The position numbers were made by a program, and so were the translations under genes. Of a DNA stretch of 64,000 nt, positions 1 through 7,319 are shown in pieces (positions within the stretch are counted from its first letter, which is position 1; every line of letters begins with the position of its first letter). The notes beneath the pieces were generated by a model. The model had not been told where the DNA came from, did not search any database, and worked only from the letters and a program-made list of their open reading frames with translations. The stretch is from Dankookia rubra (GTDB lineage: Bacteria; Pseudomonadota; Alphaproteobacteria; Acetobacterales; Acetobacteraceae), in assembly GCF_004355005.1 (NCBI RefSeq), contig NZ_SMSJ01000022.1, positions 1 through 64,000 on the forward strand, in the 5' to 3' direction.

Positions 1-1
1 G

Positions 2-949
2 CCCGGCTGGGCCGGGCGCCTGCGCGCCCTGCCGGCGCTGGCGCGCGCCGCCGCGGCCAGCGGCGCCGCGGTGATCCATGCCAGCGAGCCGGATGCCTGG
101 GCCGCTGCGATCCTCGCCGGCCGGCGCTGCGGCGCCCGCGTCGTGCTCGACGTGCACGAGCACTACCCGAGCCGGCTCGACACCCGGCTGCCGCGCGGCC
201 TGCGCCCCCTGGCCCGCGCCGCGCTGCGGCTGGCCTGCCGGCTGGCCGGGCAGGCGGCGGATGCGGTGGTGGTGGCGAAGGACGGGCTCGCGGCCGATTT
301 CGGGCCGGCGGCGCGGATCGTCGCCGTCCGCAACTACGCCGCGCCCGTCGCCATCCCGCCCCGCCGCCACGGCCCCGGGCCGCTGACGCTGGTGCATGCC
401 GGCGCCATGGGCCGCGGCCGCGGCTGGCCGGCGCTGCTGGAGGCCATGGCGCGCCTGCCCGCCACCGACCGGCTCCGCCTCATCGGCCGCTTCACCGACG
501 GCTCGGAGGCCGATTTCCTGGCCCGCGCCGAGGCCCTCGGCCTGGCGCCGCGCATCGAGCGGCTGCCCTGGCTGCCGCACCCCGAGGCCATGGCCCGGCT
601 GGCCGAGGCCGACATCGCCCTGGTGCTGTTCCAGCCGGGCGAGGAGAACCACCGCCTCGCCCTGCCGCACAAGCTGTTCGACGCCATGCAGGCCGGCCTG
701 CCGGTGATCGCCCCGGCCTTCGCCGAGGAGGTCGCCGGCATCCTCCGCGACGCCGGCTGCGGCCTACTGGTGGACAGCGCGGATGCCGCCGCCATCGCCG
801 CCGCGGTCGGGGCGCTGCGCGACCCGGCCCGCCGCGCCGCGCTGGGTGCCGCCGGGCGGCAGGCCGCCGCCGGCCGCTACGGCTGGGAGGCGGAGGCGGC
901 GCGGCTGGTTGGGCTGTACCGGCGGCTCGCGCCGCTGCCGGTCGCGTAG
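2..949 (+). CDS. Glycosyltransferase, GT-B fold (GT4-like), 5' partial
   Basis: Transfers a sugar from an activated donor, probably in surface polysaccharide synthesis given the CapD-like gene that follows. The reading frame is open to the left edge, so the true start is outside the window. A GTG at 71 is available, but the codons before it encode a plausible alpha-helical continuation. Visible parts are an N-terminal Rossmann segment with a DVHEHYPSR stretch, a linker, then a C-terminal GT-B half beginning near HAGAMGRGRG. The donor-site loop reads PHKLFDAMQAGLPVIAP, where many GT4 enzymes have Glu instead of this Asp. The substrate cannot be predicted. The next gene starts within 50 bases on the same strand, suggesting an operon. 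Confidence 0.85.
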   Translation, partial: PGWAGRLRALPALARAAAASGAAVIHASEPDAWAAAILAGRRCGARVVLDVHEHYPSRLDTRLPRGLRPLARAALRLACRLAGQAADAVVVAKDGLAADFGPAARIVAVRNYAAPVAIPPRRHGPGPLTLVHAGAMGRGRGWPALLEAMARLPATDRLRLIGRFTDGSEADFLARAEALGLAPRIERLPWLPHPEAMARLAEADIALVLFQPGEENHRLALPHKLFDAMQAGLPVIAPAFAEEVAGILRDAGCGLLVDSADAAAIAAAVGALRDPARRAALGAAGRQAAAGRYGWEAEAARLVGLYRRLAPLPVA

Positions 950-996
950 GGGCCGGGGCGGTGGCGTCGCGGCGCGGTCCGTCCTATAGCCAAGCC

Positions 997-2946
997 ATGG
1001 CCCGCCGCGCGCCGCATCGCATCCTGCTCAACCTCGCGCTGGATTCCCTCCTCGCCTGCCTGGCCCTGCCGGCGGCGATGCTGCTGGACGCGCCCGGCGC
1101 CTGGCCGGAGGAGGGCTGGTGGCTCGGCGCCCTGCCCGGCGCCGCCGCCGTGCTGCTGGCGGCCGGCCTGCCGGTGCGGCTGCCGCAGCAATACTGGCGC
1201 TATGCCGGCCTGCCCGACCTGCTCGGGATCGCCGGCGCCGCGGTCGGGGCCGCGGCGCTGTTCTGGGCCGGGCTGCACGTGCTGGATGCCTGGGTGCCGC
1301 CCAACCCGGCCTTCCCGGCGATCCACGCGCTCACCCTCGGCCTGCTGCTGGGCGCGCCGCGCATCGCCGGCCGGCTGCACCATGCCCGCCGCACCCCGGA
1401 GGCGATGCTGGCGCCGCAGCCCGTGCTGCTGGTCGGCGCCGGCGACGGGGCCGACATCTTCATCCGGGCGCTCGCCGCCGAGCGGCAGCCGGCCTTCCGC
1501 GTCGTCGGCATCCTGTCGATGCGGTCGCGCCAGGCCGGCCGGCGCATCCAGGGCCACCCCATCCTCGGCACCGCGGACGAGATCGCGGCCGTGCTCGACC
1601 GGATGAAGGACGAGGGCCGGCTGCCCGCGCTGATCGTCCTCGCCACCGCGCATGTCCAGGGCCTCGCGCTCGAACGCCTGCTGGATACCGCCGACCGGCA
1701 CGGCATCCCGGTCCGCCGCGCGCCCTCCGTCACCTCGCTCGACCCCGCGGCGAAGCGGCTGGCGGCAGCCGAGGAGAAGGCGGGGCAGCGGCTCAAGCTC
1801 GACCCGGTGGCGATCGAGGACCTGCTGGACCGGCCGCAGGTGCCCTTGGACCGGGAAGGCATGGCGCGGCTGATCCAGGGGCGGCGCGTGCTGGTCACCG
1901 GCGCCGGCGGCACCATCGGCGGCGAGCTGGCGCGGCAGGTCGCGGCGCTCGGCCCGACCTCGCTTACCCTGCTCGACCACGGGGAGTTCGCGCTCTACGA
2001 GATCGACCTCGAGCTGCGGGAGCGCCACCCCGACGTGCCGCGCCGCGCGGTGCTGGCCGATATCCGCGACGAGCCGCGGATGAAGCGTCTGCTGGAGGAT
2101 ATCCGCCCCGAGCTGGTCTTCCACGCCGCGGCGCTGAAGCACGTGCCGATGGTCGAGAACAACCCGCTGGAAGGGCTGCTGACCAATGCCGGCGGCACCC
2201 GGGTGGTGGCGGACGCGGCGCGCGCGGTCGGCTGCCTGGCGATGGTCTTCATCAGCACCGACAAGGCGGTGAACCCGACCAGCGTGATGGGCGCCAGCAA
2301 GCGACTGGCCGAGATGTACTGCCAGGCGCTCGACGTCGCCGCCCGCACCGGCGACGGCGGCATGCGCTGCGTCACCGTCCGCTTCGGCAACGTGCTGGGC
2401 AGCACGGGCTCGGTCGTGCCGCTGTTCCGCCGGCAGCTCGAGCGCGGCGGGCCGCTGACCGTGACCCATCCCGACATGCGCCGCTACTTCATGACGGTGC
2501 GGGAGGCGGTGGGCCTCGTGCTGCAGGCCAGCGTCATCGGCGCCGAGGACCGCGAGGACCAGCCGAAGGAACTGGCGGAAGGCGGGATCTTCGTGCTCGA
2601 CATGGGCAAGCCGGTGAAGATCGTCGACCTCGCGCGGCGGATGATCCGGCTGGCCGGCCTCAGGCCGGAGGAGGACGTGGAGATCCGCTTCACCGGCCTC
2701 CGCCCCGGGGAGAAGCTCTACGAGGAGCTGTTCCACGGCCAGGAGCCGCCGCGCCCGACGCAGTTCCACGGCCTGCTGGTGGCGACGCCGCGCACCGCCG
2801 ACCCGGCGCTGGTGGGCCGCGCGATCGACGAGATCGCGGCCTCGGCAAGGGCGGGCAGCCCGCGGGCGGCGCTGGCGCAGCTCGGGCGGCTGGTGCCGGA
2901 GTTCGACCACAACGCGGACGGCGACGGGGCCAGGGCGGCGCAGTAG
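997..2946 (+). CDS. Membrane-bound nucleotide-sugar epimerase/dehydratase (CapD/FlaA1/WbpM family)
   Basis: Likely a UDP-GlcNAc-type 4,6-dehydratase/epimerase for capsule, O-antigen or EPS sugars, anchored in the inner membrane. The 649 residues contain about four N-terminal hydrophobic helices, a first Rossmann domain (LVGAGDGAD) and a C-terminal extended SDR domain with TGAGGTIG at residues 301-308. The active-site region has STDK at 420-423, and Met431 replaces the usual Tyr before Lys435 (M-x3-K). That S-M-K arrangement is the WbpM-type variant of the family. A GTG at 961 would add 12 residues. I prefer ATG 997 because the protein then begins with a basic patch leading into the first membrane helix, as in relatives. 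Confidence 0.9.
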   Translation: MARRAPHRILLNLALDSLLACLALPAAMLLDAPGAWPEEGWWLGALPGAAAVLLAAGLPVRLPQQYWRYAGLPDLLGIAGAAVGAAALFWAGLHVLDAWVPPNPAFPAIHALTLGLLLGAPRIAGRLHHARRTPEAMLAPQPVLLVGAGDGADIFIRALAAERQPAFRVVGILSMRSRQAGRRIQGHPILGTADEIAAVLDRMKDEGRLPALIVLATAHVQGLALERLLDTADRHGIPVRRAPSVTSLDPAAKRLAAAEEKAGQRLKLDPVAIEDLLDRPQVPLDREGMARLIQGRRVLVTGAGGTIGGELARQVAALGPTSLTLLDHGEFALYEIDLELRERHPDVPRRAVLADIRDEPRMKRLLEDIRPELVFHAAALKHVPMVENNPLEGLLTNAGGTRVVADAARAVGCLAMVFISTDKAVNPTSVMGASKRLAEMYCQALDVAARTGDGGMRCVTVRFGNVLGSTGSVVPLFRRQLERGGPLTVTHPDMRRYFMTVREAVGLVLQASVIGAEDREDQPKELAEGGIFVLDMGKPVKIVDLARRMIRLAGLRPEEDVEIRFTGLRPGEKLYEELFHGQEPPRPTQFHGLLVATPRTADPALVGRAIDEIAASARAGSPRAALAQLGRLVPEFDHNADGDGARAAQ

Positions 2947-3038
2947 CGCGGCATGCCTGGAACGACATCCGTCCGGCCGGGGCAGGAACGCGTCCGCGCG
3001 CCTGCCGTTGGGGAGGGCTCGAACCGGAGGAACCACCG

Positions 3039-3539
3039 ATGTCCAGCCCCGACAGCCTGAAGGCCGTCTATTTCGACGAGATGCGCGACCTGTGGTCGGC
3101 CAACGACCAGATGACCCGCGCCGTGCAGGCGATGGCCGGCAAGGCGCATGACCCGAAGCTGAAGCAGACGCTGGAAGCCTCGGTCACCGGCATCACCAAG
3201 CACCGCGACACCCTGAAGTCCCTGCTGCAGGAAGCCGGCGGCGAGGTGGCGAAGGAGCATTGCGCGGGCATGGAAGGCCTGGTGCGGGAGGCGCTGAAGC
3301 ACACCGGGGACGAGGCGCCGAAGAACGCCGACCTGCTGGACGTGGAGATCATCGCCCAGTACCAGCGCATGTCGCATTACGGCATCGCCGGCTTCGGCAC
3401 CGCGACGGCCTATGCCGAGGCGCTGGGGATGAAGGACCACGTGACCAAGCTGAAGTCGATCGTCTCCGACATCTACAAGGCGGACGAGTACGCCAGCGCG
3501 CTGGGCGAGAAGGCGGCGAAGGCGGCGCCGCAGGGATAG
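3039..3539 (+). CDS. YciE/YciF-like ferritin-fold protein (DUF892)
   Basis: A 166-residue, all-helical ferritin-like protein of the DUF892/YciF family, which is associated with stress responses. The biochemical role is not established. Recognisable features are the opening LKAVYFDEMRDLWSANDQM, the SVTGITKHRDTL helix and the late AQYQRMSHYGIAGFGTATAYA helix, each carrying Glu/His residues typical of the fold. The start is supported by GGAGG at 3026-3030, eight bases before the ATG. It is a stand-alone gene between the polysaccharide cluster and the argC leader. Confidence 0.85.
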   Translation: MSSPDSLKAVYFDEMRDLWSANDQMTRAVQAMAGKAHDPKLKQTLEASVTGITKHRDTLKSLLQEAGGEVAKEHCAGMEGLVREALKHTGDEAPKNADLLDVEIIAQYQRMSHYGIAGFGTATAYAEALGMKDHVTKLKSIVSDIYKADEYASALGEKAAKAAPQG

Positions 3540-3864
3540 CGCGGCGCGGCCGCGCGGGAAGCCCGCCCGGCTGCGTGGCGGCCGGGTTGACACGCCTGGC
3601 GGCGGAAAAGGACGGGCAAGGGCGCGATGGGCGGCCTGCCGCCGCGGACGGGGCGATGCCTGTCCGGCCGGATGCGACGTGTCGGCGTGGCCTGGCGGGG
3701 CAACGCCAGGGTGTCGGACGCCGGCCGGTGCCGTGCCGGATACCCGGTGGCGGCGGACGGGTGAGGCGGGGAAGTCGGCGAGGCAGCAAGGGCCGGCGCT
3801 GCGGCATCGCCGGCTTCGACCCCGGGCGGCCCTGGCGGGACAGGAGCACGGCTGCGAATGCTCG
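3540..3864. other. Intergenic stretch without a convincing gene
   Basis: No reading frame here resembles a protein. Two small inverted repeats are visible: CCCGGC/GCCGGG at 3566-3571 and 3581-3586 just after the YciF-like gene, followed by TTGA and possibly a weak terminator, and CCTGGCG/CGCCAGG at 3691-3697 and 3704-3710 with a 6-base loop. Neither has a T-tract. Confidence 0.5.
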
Positions 3865-3892
3865 TTGACAGATGTTCAGGCGGACCAATACC
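3865..3892 (+). promoter_or_regulatory. Candidate sigma70 promoter of the argC leader
   Basis: A perfect TTGACA box lies at 3865-3870. With a 16-base spacer it faces AATACC at 3887-3892, a weak -10. Transcription would start around 3899-3902, which is at or within three bases of the leader-peptide AUG at 3902. The leader mRNA would then be leaderless or nearly so. The -35 is convincing; the -10 is not. Confidence 0.5.
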
Positions 3893-3901
3893 GTCCGCCG
3901 C

Positions 3902-4012
3902 ATGGGTGACCTTCGCCGCCGCACCGCGAACCGACGCCGTCGCTGCTTCCCGGCGGCGGCTTCCGCGGCTGCGTGCAGACAGGCCCCTCCCCCGGTGAGG
4001 ACCGCTCCCTAG
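3902..4012 (+). CDS. Arginine-rich leader peptide upstream of argC (predicted attenuator)
   Basis: A 36-codon ORF (ATG 3902, TAG 4010-4012) whose product starts MGDLRRRTANRRRRCF. Seven of residues 5-14 are Arg, in two runs encoded at 3914-3922 (CGC x3) and 3932-3943 (CGA CGC CGT CGC). No Shine-Dalgarno sequence precedes it, which fits leaderless initiation from the promoter just upstream. The ORF is followed by a strong intrinsic terminator and then argC, so an arginine-codon stall here would logically control an arginine biosynthesis gene. In high-GC DNA Arg-rich ORFs also arise by chance, so the call rests on the combination of position, codon clustering, promoter, terminator and alternative pairing. 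Confidence 0.6.
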   Translation: MGDLRRRTANRRRRCFPAAASAAACRQAPPPVRTAP

Positions 4013-4062
4013 CGGCCCACCCCCGAGACGGCATCAGCCCGCATCCCCGAACCCCCGCAGCC
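3967..4062 (+). promoter_or_regulatory. Candidate antiterminator pairing in the argC leader
   Basis: GGCTGCG at 3967-3973, inside the leader ORF downstream of the Arg runs, is exactly complementary to CGCAGCC at 4056-4062, which forms part of the left arm and inner stem of the terminator. A ribosome stalled at 3932-3943 would cover to about 3955 and leave 3967-3973 free to pair, disrupting the terminator. A ribosome running to the stop at 4010 would mask or bypass it. The earlier CGCCGCCGC codons can pair with the G-rich segment at 3951-3960. The pairings were found by eye; no folding energy was computed. Confidence 0.45.
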
Positions 4063-4085
4063 CCTGGCTCCGGGGGTTTTTCTTT
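4050..4085 (+). terminator. Strong intrinsic terminator/attenuator before argC
   Basis: AACCCCCG at 4050-4057 pairs with CGGGGGTT at 4071-4078. After a C/C mismatch, AGCC (4059-4062) pairs with GGCT (4066-4069) around a three-base loop. The hairpin runs into TTTTTCTTT (4077-4085). It is one of the few T-tract terminators in the window, and it ends about 30 bases before the argC start, with no gene other than the leader ORF in front of it. Confidence 0.8.
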
Positions 4086-4113
4086 GCGCTTGCCCCAACC
4101 AAAGGACACCACC

Positions 4114-5091
4114 ATGAGCATTCGCGTCGGCATCGTCGGCATCAGCGGTTTTGGCGGCGGCGAGGCGATGCGCCTGGTCGCGGGCCACCCCTCCTTCGAA
4201 CTGGTCTACGCCGCGGGCGAGGGCAGCGCCGGCAGCCGGCTGCGGGACCGCTTCCCCGGCGTGCCGGCCAGGCTGGCTGATCTGGTGATCGAGAAGTGGG
4301 ACCCCGCTTCCCTGCCGAAGCTCGACCTGCTCTTCGCCTCGCTGCCCACCGGCGCCTCGGCCGAGGCGCTGGCGCGCGTGCCGGCGGAGGTGAAGGTCGT
4401 CGATATCGGCGGCGACCACCGCTACGCCGAGGGCTGGGCCTATGGCCTGGCCGATGTCTGGCCGGAGCAGGTCGAGGGCCGGACCCGCGTCGCCAATCCC
4501 GGCTGCTTCCCCGCGGCGGTGCTGACCGCGCTGGCGCCGCTGCTGGCCGAGGGGCTGATCGAGCCGGGCAACATCATCATCGACGCCAAGACCGGCATCT
4601 CCGGCGCCGGACGGGGCGGCGCCGACAGCCGCTTCGGCTATGCCGAGAGCAACGAGAACCTGCAGCCCTACGGCCTGCTCAGGCACGTCCACATGCCCGA
4701 GATGGCCAGGACGATCGAGCGTCTCAGCGGCGGCAGCGCGGCCGGGCTGGTGTTCACGCCGCACCTGGCGCCGATGACCCGCGGCGTGCTCGCCACGATC
4801 TACGCCCGCGGCCGCGCCACCACGGGGCAGTGCCTGGAGGCGGCGCGGCGCTTCTATGCCGGGCGGGCCTTCGTCCGCGTGACCGACGCGCCGCCGCAGA
4901 CCAAATGGGCCACCGGCTCGAACCTCGCCTTCGTCAGCTATGCCGCGGATCCGGAGCGCGACCTGGTGATCGCGATGGGCGTGGTCGACAACCTCGGCAA
5001 GGGCGCGGCCGGCCAGGCGGTGCAGAATGCCAACCTGATCTGCGGCCTGCCGGAGACCGCGGGGCTGGATGGCGCGCCGGTCTGGCCATGA
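4114..5091 (+). CDS. argC: N-acetyl-gamma-glutamyl-phosphate reductase
   Basis: Catalyses the NADPH-dependent reduction of N-acetylglutamyl phosphate to the semialdehyde, the third step of arginine biosynthesis, in the cytoplasm. The 325 residues begin with the nucleotide-binding VGIVGISGFGGGE segment. The catalytic Cys131 lies in NPGCFP, followed by DAKTGISGAGRG and the FTPHLAPMTRG block with its conserved His. The length is normal for the type 1 enzyme. AAAGGA at 4101-4106 gives a 7-base spacing to ATG 4114. An in-frame upstream extension is possible but would read through the terminator hairpin. It is not preceded by rpsI as in some alphaproteobacteria and stands alone behind the predicted attenuator. 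Confidence 0.96.
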   Translation: MSIRVGIVGISGFGGGEAMRLVAGHPSFELVYAAGEGSAGSRLRDRFPGVPARLADLVIEKWDPASLPKLDLLFASLPTGASAEALARVPAEVKVVDIGGDHRYAEGWAYGLADVWPEQVEGRTRVANPGCFPAAVLTALAPLLAEGLIEPGNIIIDAKTGISGAGRGGADSRFGYAESNENLQPYGLLRHVHMPEMARTIERLSGGSAAGLVFTPHLAPMTRGVLATIYARGRATTGQCLEAARRFYAGRAFVRVTDAPPQTKWATGSNLAFVSYAADPERDLVIAMGVVDNLGKGAAGQAVQNANLICGLPETAGLDGAPVWP

Positions 5092-5156
5092 GATGCGCCA
5101 GGCCCGCCGGCCGCCCGGGCCGGAGGATGCGGGGCCGTTGAGGAAGGCGCGCCCGA

Positions 5157-5182
5157 GCCGCGGGCCGGGAGCGCCCCGCGGC
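5157..5182 (+). terminator. GC-rich hairpin after argC
   Basis: GCCGCGGG at 5157-5164 and CCCGCGGC at 5175-5182 form an 8-base-pair stem with a 10-base loop. There is no T-run, only CGCC and then the next promoter. Probably the end of the argC transcript. Confidence 0.5.
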
Positions 5183-5190
5183 CGCCATCC

Positions 5191-5220
5191 TTGACAAAAA
5201 GGAATATAATCCTCTATCCT
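5191..5220 (+). promoter_or_regulatory. Sigma70-type promoter of the DUF4096 gene
   Basis: TTGACA at 5191-5196, an 18-base AT-rich spacer and TATCCT at 5215-5220. An alternative TATAAT at 5205-5210 is too close to the -35. This AAAAAGGAATATAAT patch is unlike the surrounding sequence. Transcription would start near 5227, shortly before the AGGAG at 5241. Confidence 0.65.
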
Positions 5221-5253
5221 GCTCCGCTCTTCCGCCGGCCAGGAGCCCCGCCA

Positions 5254-5865
5254 ATGCCCCATCCGCCCCCGCCGCCCGGCCGCCGCTACACCCCGAAACG
5301 CCCCTGGTCGCCGATGACCGATGCCGAATGGGCCGAGGTCCTCCCCCATCTGCGCACCGTCGTCATGGGCGAGGGCCGGCCGCTGCGCGACGCCCGCCAG
5401 CGGATCGACGGCATGTTCCAGGTCGCCGTCTCCGGCCTGCCCTGGCACAGCCTGCCCGAAGACTACGGCAAGCCCGACACGGTCAGCCGCCACTTCCGCC
5501 GCCTCGCCCATGCCGGGCTCTGGCTCCGGCTGGTCGGCGCCTGCGCCAATCCAGCGGCCCCGCCGGCGCTGCGCCGGATCGAGTACTTCATCTGCCGCGC
5601 CGCCCGGCGGGCCATGCGGATCCTCGGGATGGACGGCGCCCGGGCGGTGCAGCGGGTCGGCCTGCTCACCGCCCTGCCGGTCTGGCCGATCTACCTGCCG
5701 CATGCCGCCGCGCTCGCCCTGGTCCGCGGCGCGGTCGGGGCCTGGCTCGCCGGCTTCCGCGGCCGGCTGCTGCCGGAGGGCCCGACCCGCGAGCTTCGCC
5801 GCTCGCTCCGCCTGATCCGTTTCCTCGAGGGCAAGCCCTGGCACCGCCGCTGGGCCCCGCCATGA
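5254..5865 (+). CDS. DUF4096 (transposase N-terminal domain) protein, possibly domesticated
   Basis: Residues 15-100 of 203 carry the helix-turn-helix-like domain found at the N-terminus of IS5/IS402-type transposases (MTDAEWAEVLPHL, then GLPWHSLPEDYGKPDTVSRHFRRLAHAGLW). The rest lacks the DDE catalytic half and is instead a basic, partly hydrophobic helical region. It has its own promoter and AGGAG at 5241-5245 before ATG 5254, and no terminal inverted repeats or target duplications were seen. It may therefore be a DNA-binding protein derived from a transposase rather than an IS fragment. A longer frame starting at the TTG of the -35 box was rejected. Its function is unknown. Confidence 0.7.
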   Translation: MPHPPPPPGRRYTPKRPWSPMTDAEWAEVLPHLRTVVMGEGRPLRDARQRIDGMFQVAVSGLPWHSLPEDYGKPDTVSRHFRRLAHAGLWLRLVGACANPAAPPALRRIEYFICRAARRAMRILGMDGARAVQRVGLLTALPVWPIYLPHAAALALVRGAVGAWLAGFRGRLLPEGPTRELRRSLRLIRFLEGKPWHRRWAPP

Positions 5866-5908
5866 AAGCCCGTGGTGTCCGGAAGCCTTTCGGCCTTCGG
5901 CAGGGGGT

Positions 5909-5931
5909 CCAGGGGGACGGCGTCCCCCTGG
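5909..5931. repeat. 11-bp perfect inverted repeat, possible intergenic palindromic repeat
   Basis: CCAGGGGGACG (5909-5919) and CGTCCCCCTGG (5921-5931) are exact reverse complements around one base, within a GGGGTCCAGGGGG context. It could act as a terminator for the DUF4096 gene. The GGTCCAGGGGG core resembles a dispersed intergenic element I associate with Rhodospirillales genomes, but only one such copy is in the window. Confidence 0.55.
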
Positions 5932-6064
5932 CCTTTGTCCGAAACCCGCAGGACCGCGGTTTTAGGAAAATTCAAACCCGCCGCTGTTGCACCGCGACAT
6001 GCGCCTTGATTGTGCATCCGGCCCCGCGCGCGCTAAGCCCCCTGCGCTGGAATCGAGGCATCGC

Positions 6065-7228
6065 ATGACCACCACCGCCCGCCCCGTCGCCTTCTTCGAC
6101 ATGAAGGCGCAGCAGTCGCTGATCCGGGCCGAGATCGATGCCGGCATCGCCCGCATCCTCGACCATGGCCGCTTCATCCAGGGGCCGGAGGTCGATGCGG
6201 TGGAGGCCGCGCTGGCCGCCTTCGCCGGGGCGAAGCACGCGGTCGGCGTCTCCTCCGGCACCGATGCGCTGCAGATCGCCATGATGGCCGAGGGGATCGG
6301 CCGCGGCGACGCGGTCTTCCTGCCCGCCTTCACCTATACCGCGACGGCCGAGGTGCCGCTGGTGCTGGGCGCCACGCCGGTCTTCGTCGACGTCGACCCG
6401 CTGAGCTTCAACATCGACCTCGCCGATCTCGTCAGGCGGGTGGAGCAGGTGGCGAAGCAGGGGCGGCTGCGGCCGCGCGCGGTGATCGGCGTCGACCTCT
6501 ACGGGCTGCCGGCGAACTGGCCGGCGATCGAGGGGCTCTGCGAGAAGCACGGCATGTTCGCCCTCGACGACGCGGCGCAGGCCTTCGGCGGGTCGCTCGA
6601 CGGCAGGCGGCTCGGCACCTGGGGGCATGCCACGGCGCTGAGCTTCTACCCGACCAAGACCTTGGGCTGCTACGGCGACGGCGGCGCCATCCTGACCGAG
6701 GATGCCGACCGCGCCGAGCTGTACCGGTCCTTGCGCACGCATGGCGAGGGCAAGTCGCGCTACGACGTGCTGCGCACCGGCATGAACGGCCGGCTCGACA
6801 GCATCCAGGCCGCGATCCTGCTGGCCAAGCTGCCGCTGCTGGAGGGCGAGCTGGTGGCCCGCCGGCAGGCCGCCGCCTGGTACGAGGCGGCGCTCGGCGG
6901 CCGCGTGCGGACCCCGCAGGTGACGCCCGGCGCCGAGAGCGCCTGGGGCATCTACACCGTGCTGCTGGAGGATGCCGCCGCCCGCACCCGGGTCCAGGCG
7001 GCGATGCAGGCGGCCGGGATGCCGAGCGCGATCTACTACCCGAAGCCGCTGCACCGGCAGCCCGCCTATGCCGCGGCGCATGCGGCGGGGATCGAGGGCG
7101 GCGCGCCGCCGCTGCCGGTCAGCGAGGACCTCTGCACCCGCTGCCTGTCCCTGCCGATGCACCCCTACCTCGGCGAGGACGACGTGGCCCGGGTGGCCGC
7201 GGCGCTGCTCGCGGGCCTCGGGGCCTGA
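6065..7228 (+). CDS. DegT/DnrJ/EryC1/StrS-family PLP aminotransferase
   Basis: A sugar-nucleotide aminotransferase that puts an amino group on a keto-sugar, usually for O-antigen, capsule or flagellin glycans. The 387 residues contain the family's AFAGAKHAVGVSSGTDAL cofactor segment, VDVDPLSFNIDL, the DDAAQAFGG stretch and the PLP-binding Lys198 in SFYPTKTLGCYGDGG. C-terminal SLPMHPYLGEDDV is also typical. ATG 6065 is preceded by GAGG at 6054-6057. A longer frame begins about 26 codons upstream but lacks family similarity. No sugar-synthesis neighbours flank it directly, although the polysaccharide genes lie 3 kb upstream. Confidence 0.9.
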   Translation: MTTTARPVAFFDMKAQQSLIRAEIDAGIARILDHGRFIQGPEVDAVEAALAAFAGAKHAVGVSSGTDALQIAMMAEGIGRGDAVFLPAFTYTATAEVPLVLGATPVFVDVDPLSFNIDLADLVRRVEQVAKQGRLRPRAVIGVDLYGLPANWPAIEGLCEKHGMFALDDAAQAFGGSLDGRRLGTWGHATALSFYPTKTLGCYGDGGAILTEDADRAELYRSLRTHGEGKSRYDVLRTGMNGRLDSIQAAILLAKLPLLEGELVARRQAAAWYEAALGGRVRTPQVTPGAESAWGIYTVLLEDAAARTRVQAAMQAAGMPSAIYYPKPLHRQPAYAAAHAAGIEGGAPPLPVSEDLCTRCLSLPMHPYLGEDDVARVAAALLAGLGA

Positions 7229-7319
7229 TGGGTCCGGCAATAATTCTAAGGTTCCTGTTGAACCGGGAGGGGCCGGCGGGTTTCCATGCTGCGTCGTGTC
7301 ATCGACGGAGGCTTGGGTC

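Noticed and set aside
3010..3035. tRNA-like GGCTCGAACC segment
   Set aside because: No acceptor stem, anticodon arm or D arm could be built around it; it is the 5' untranslated region of the YciF-like gene.
877..3036. Long minus-strand open frame opposite the epimerase gene
   Set aside because: It is antisense to a well-recognised enzyme and its translation is a low-complexity Arg/Gly/His mixture typical of shadow frames in high-GC DNA.
5205..5210. TATAAT as -10 of the DUF4096 promoter
   Set aside because: It is only eight bases from the TTGACA box, too close for sigma70. TATCCT at 5215 has an 18-base spacer.
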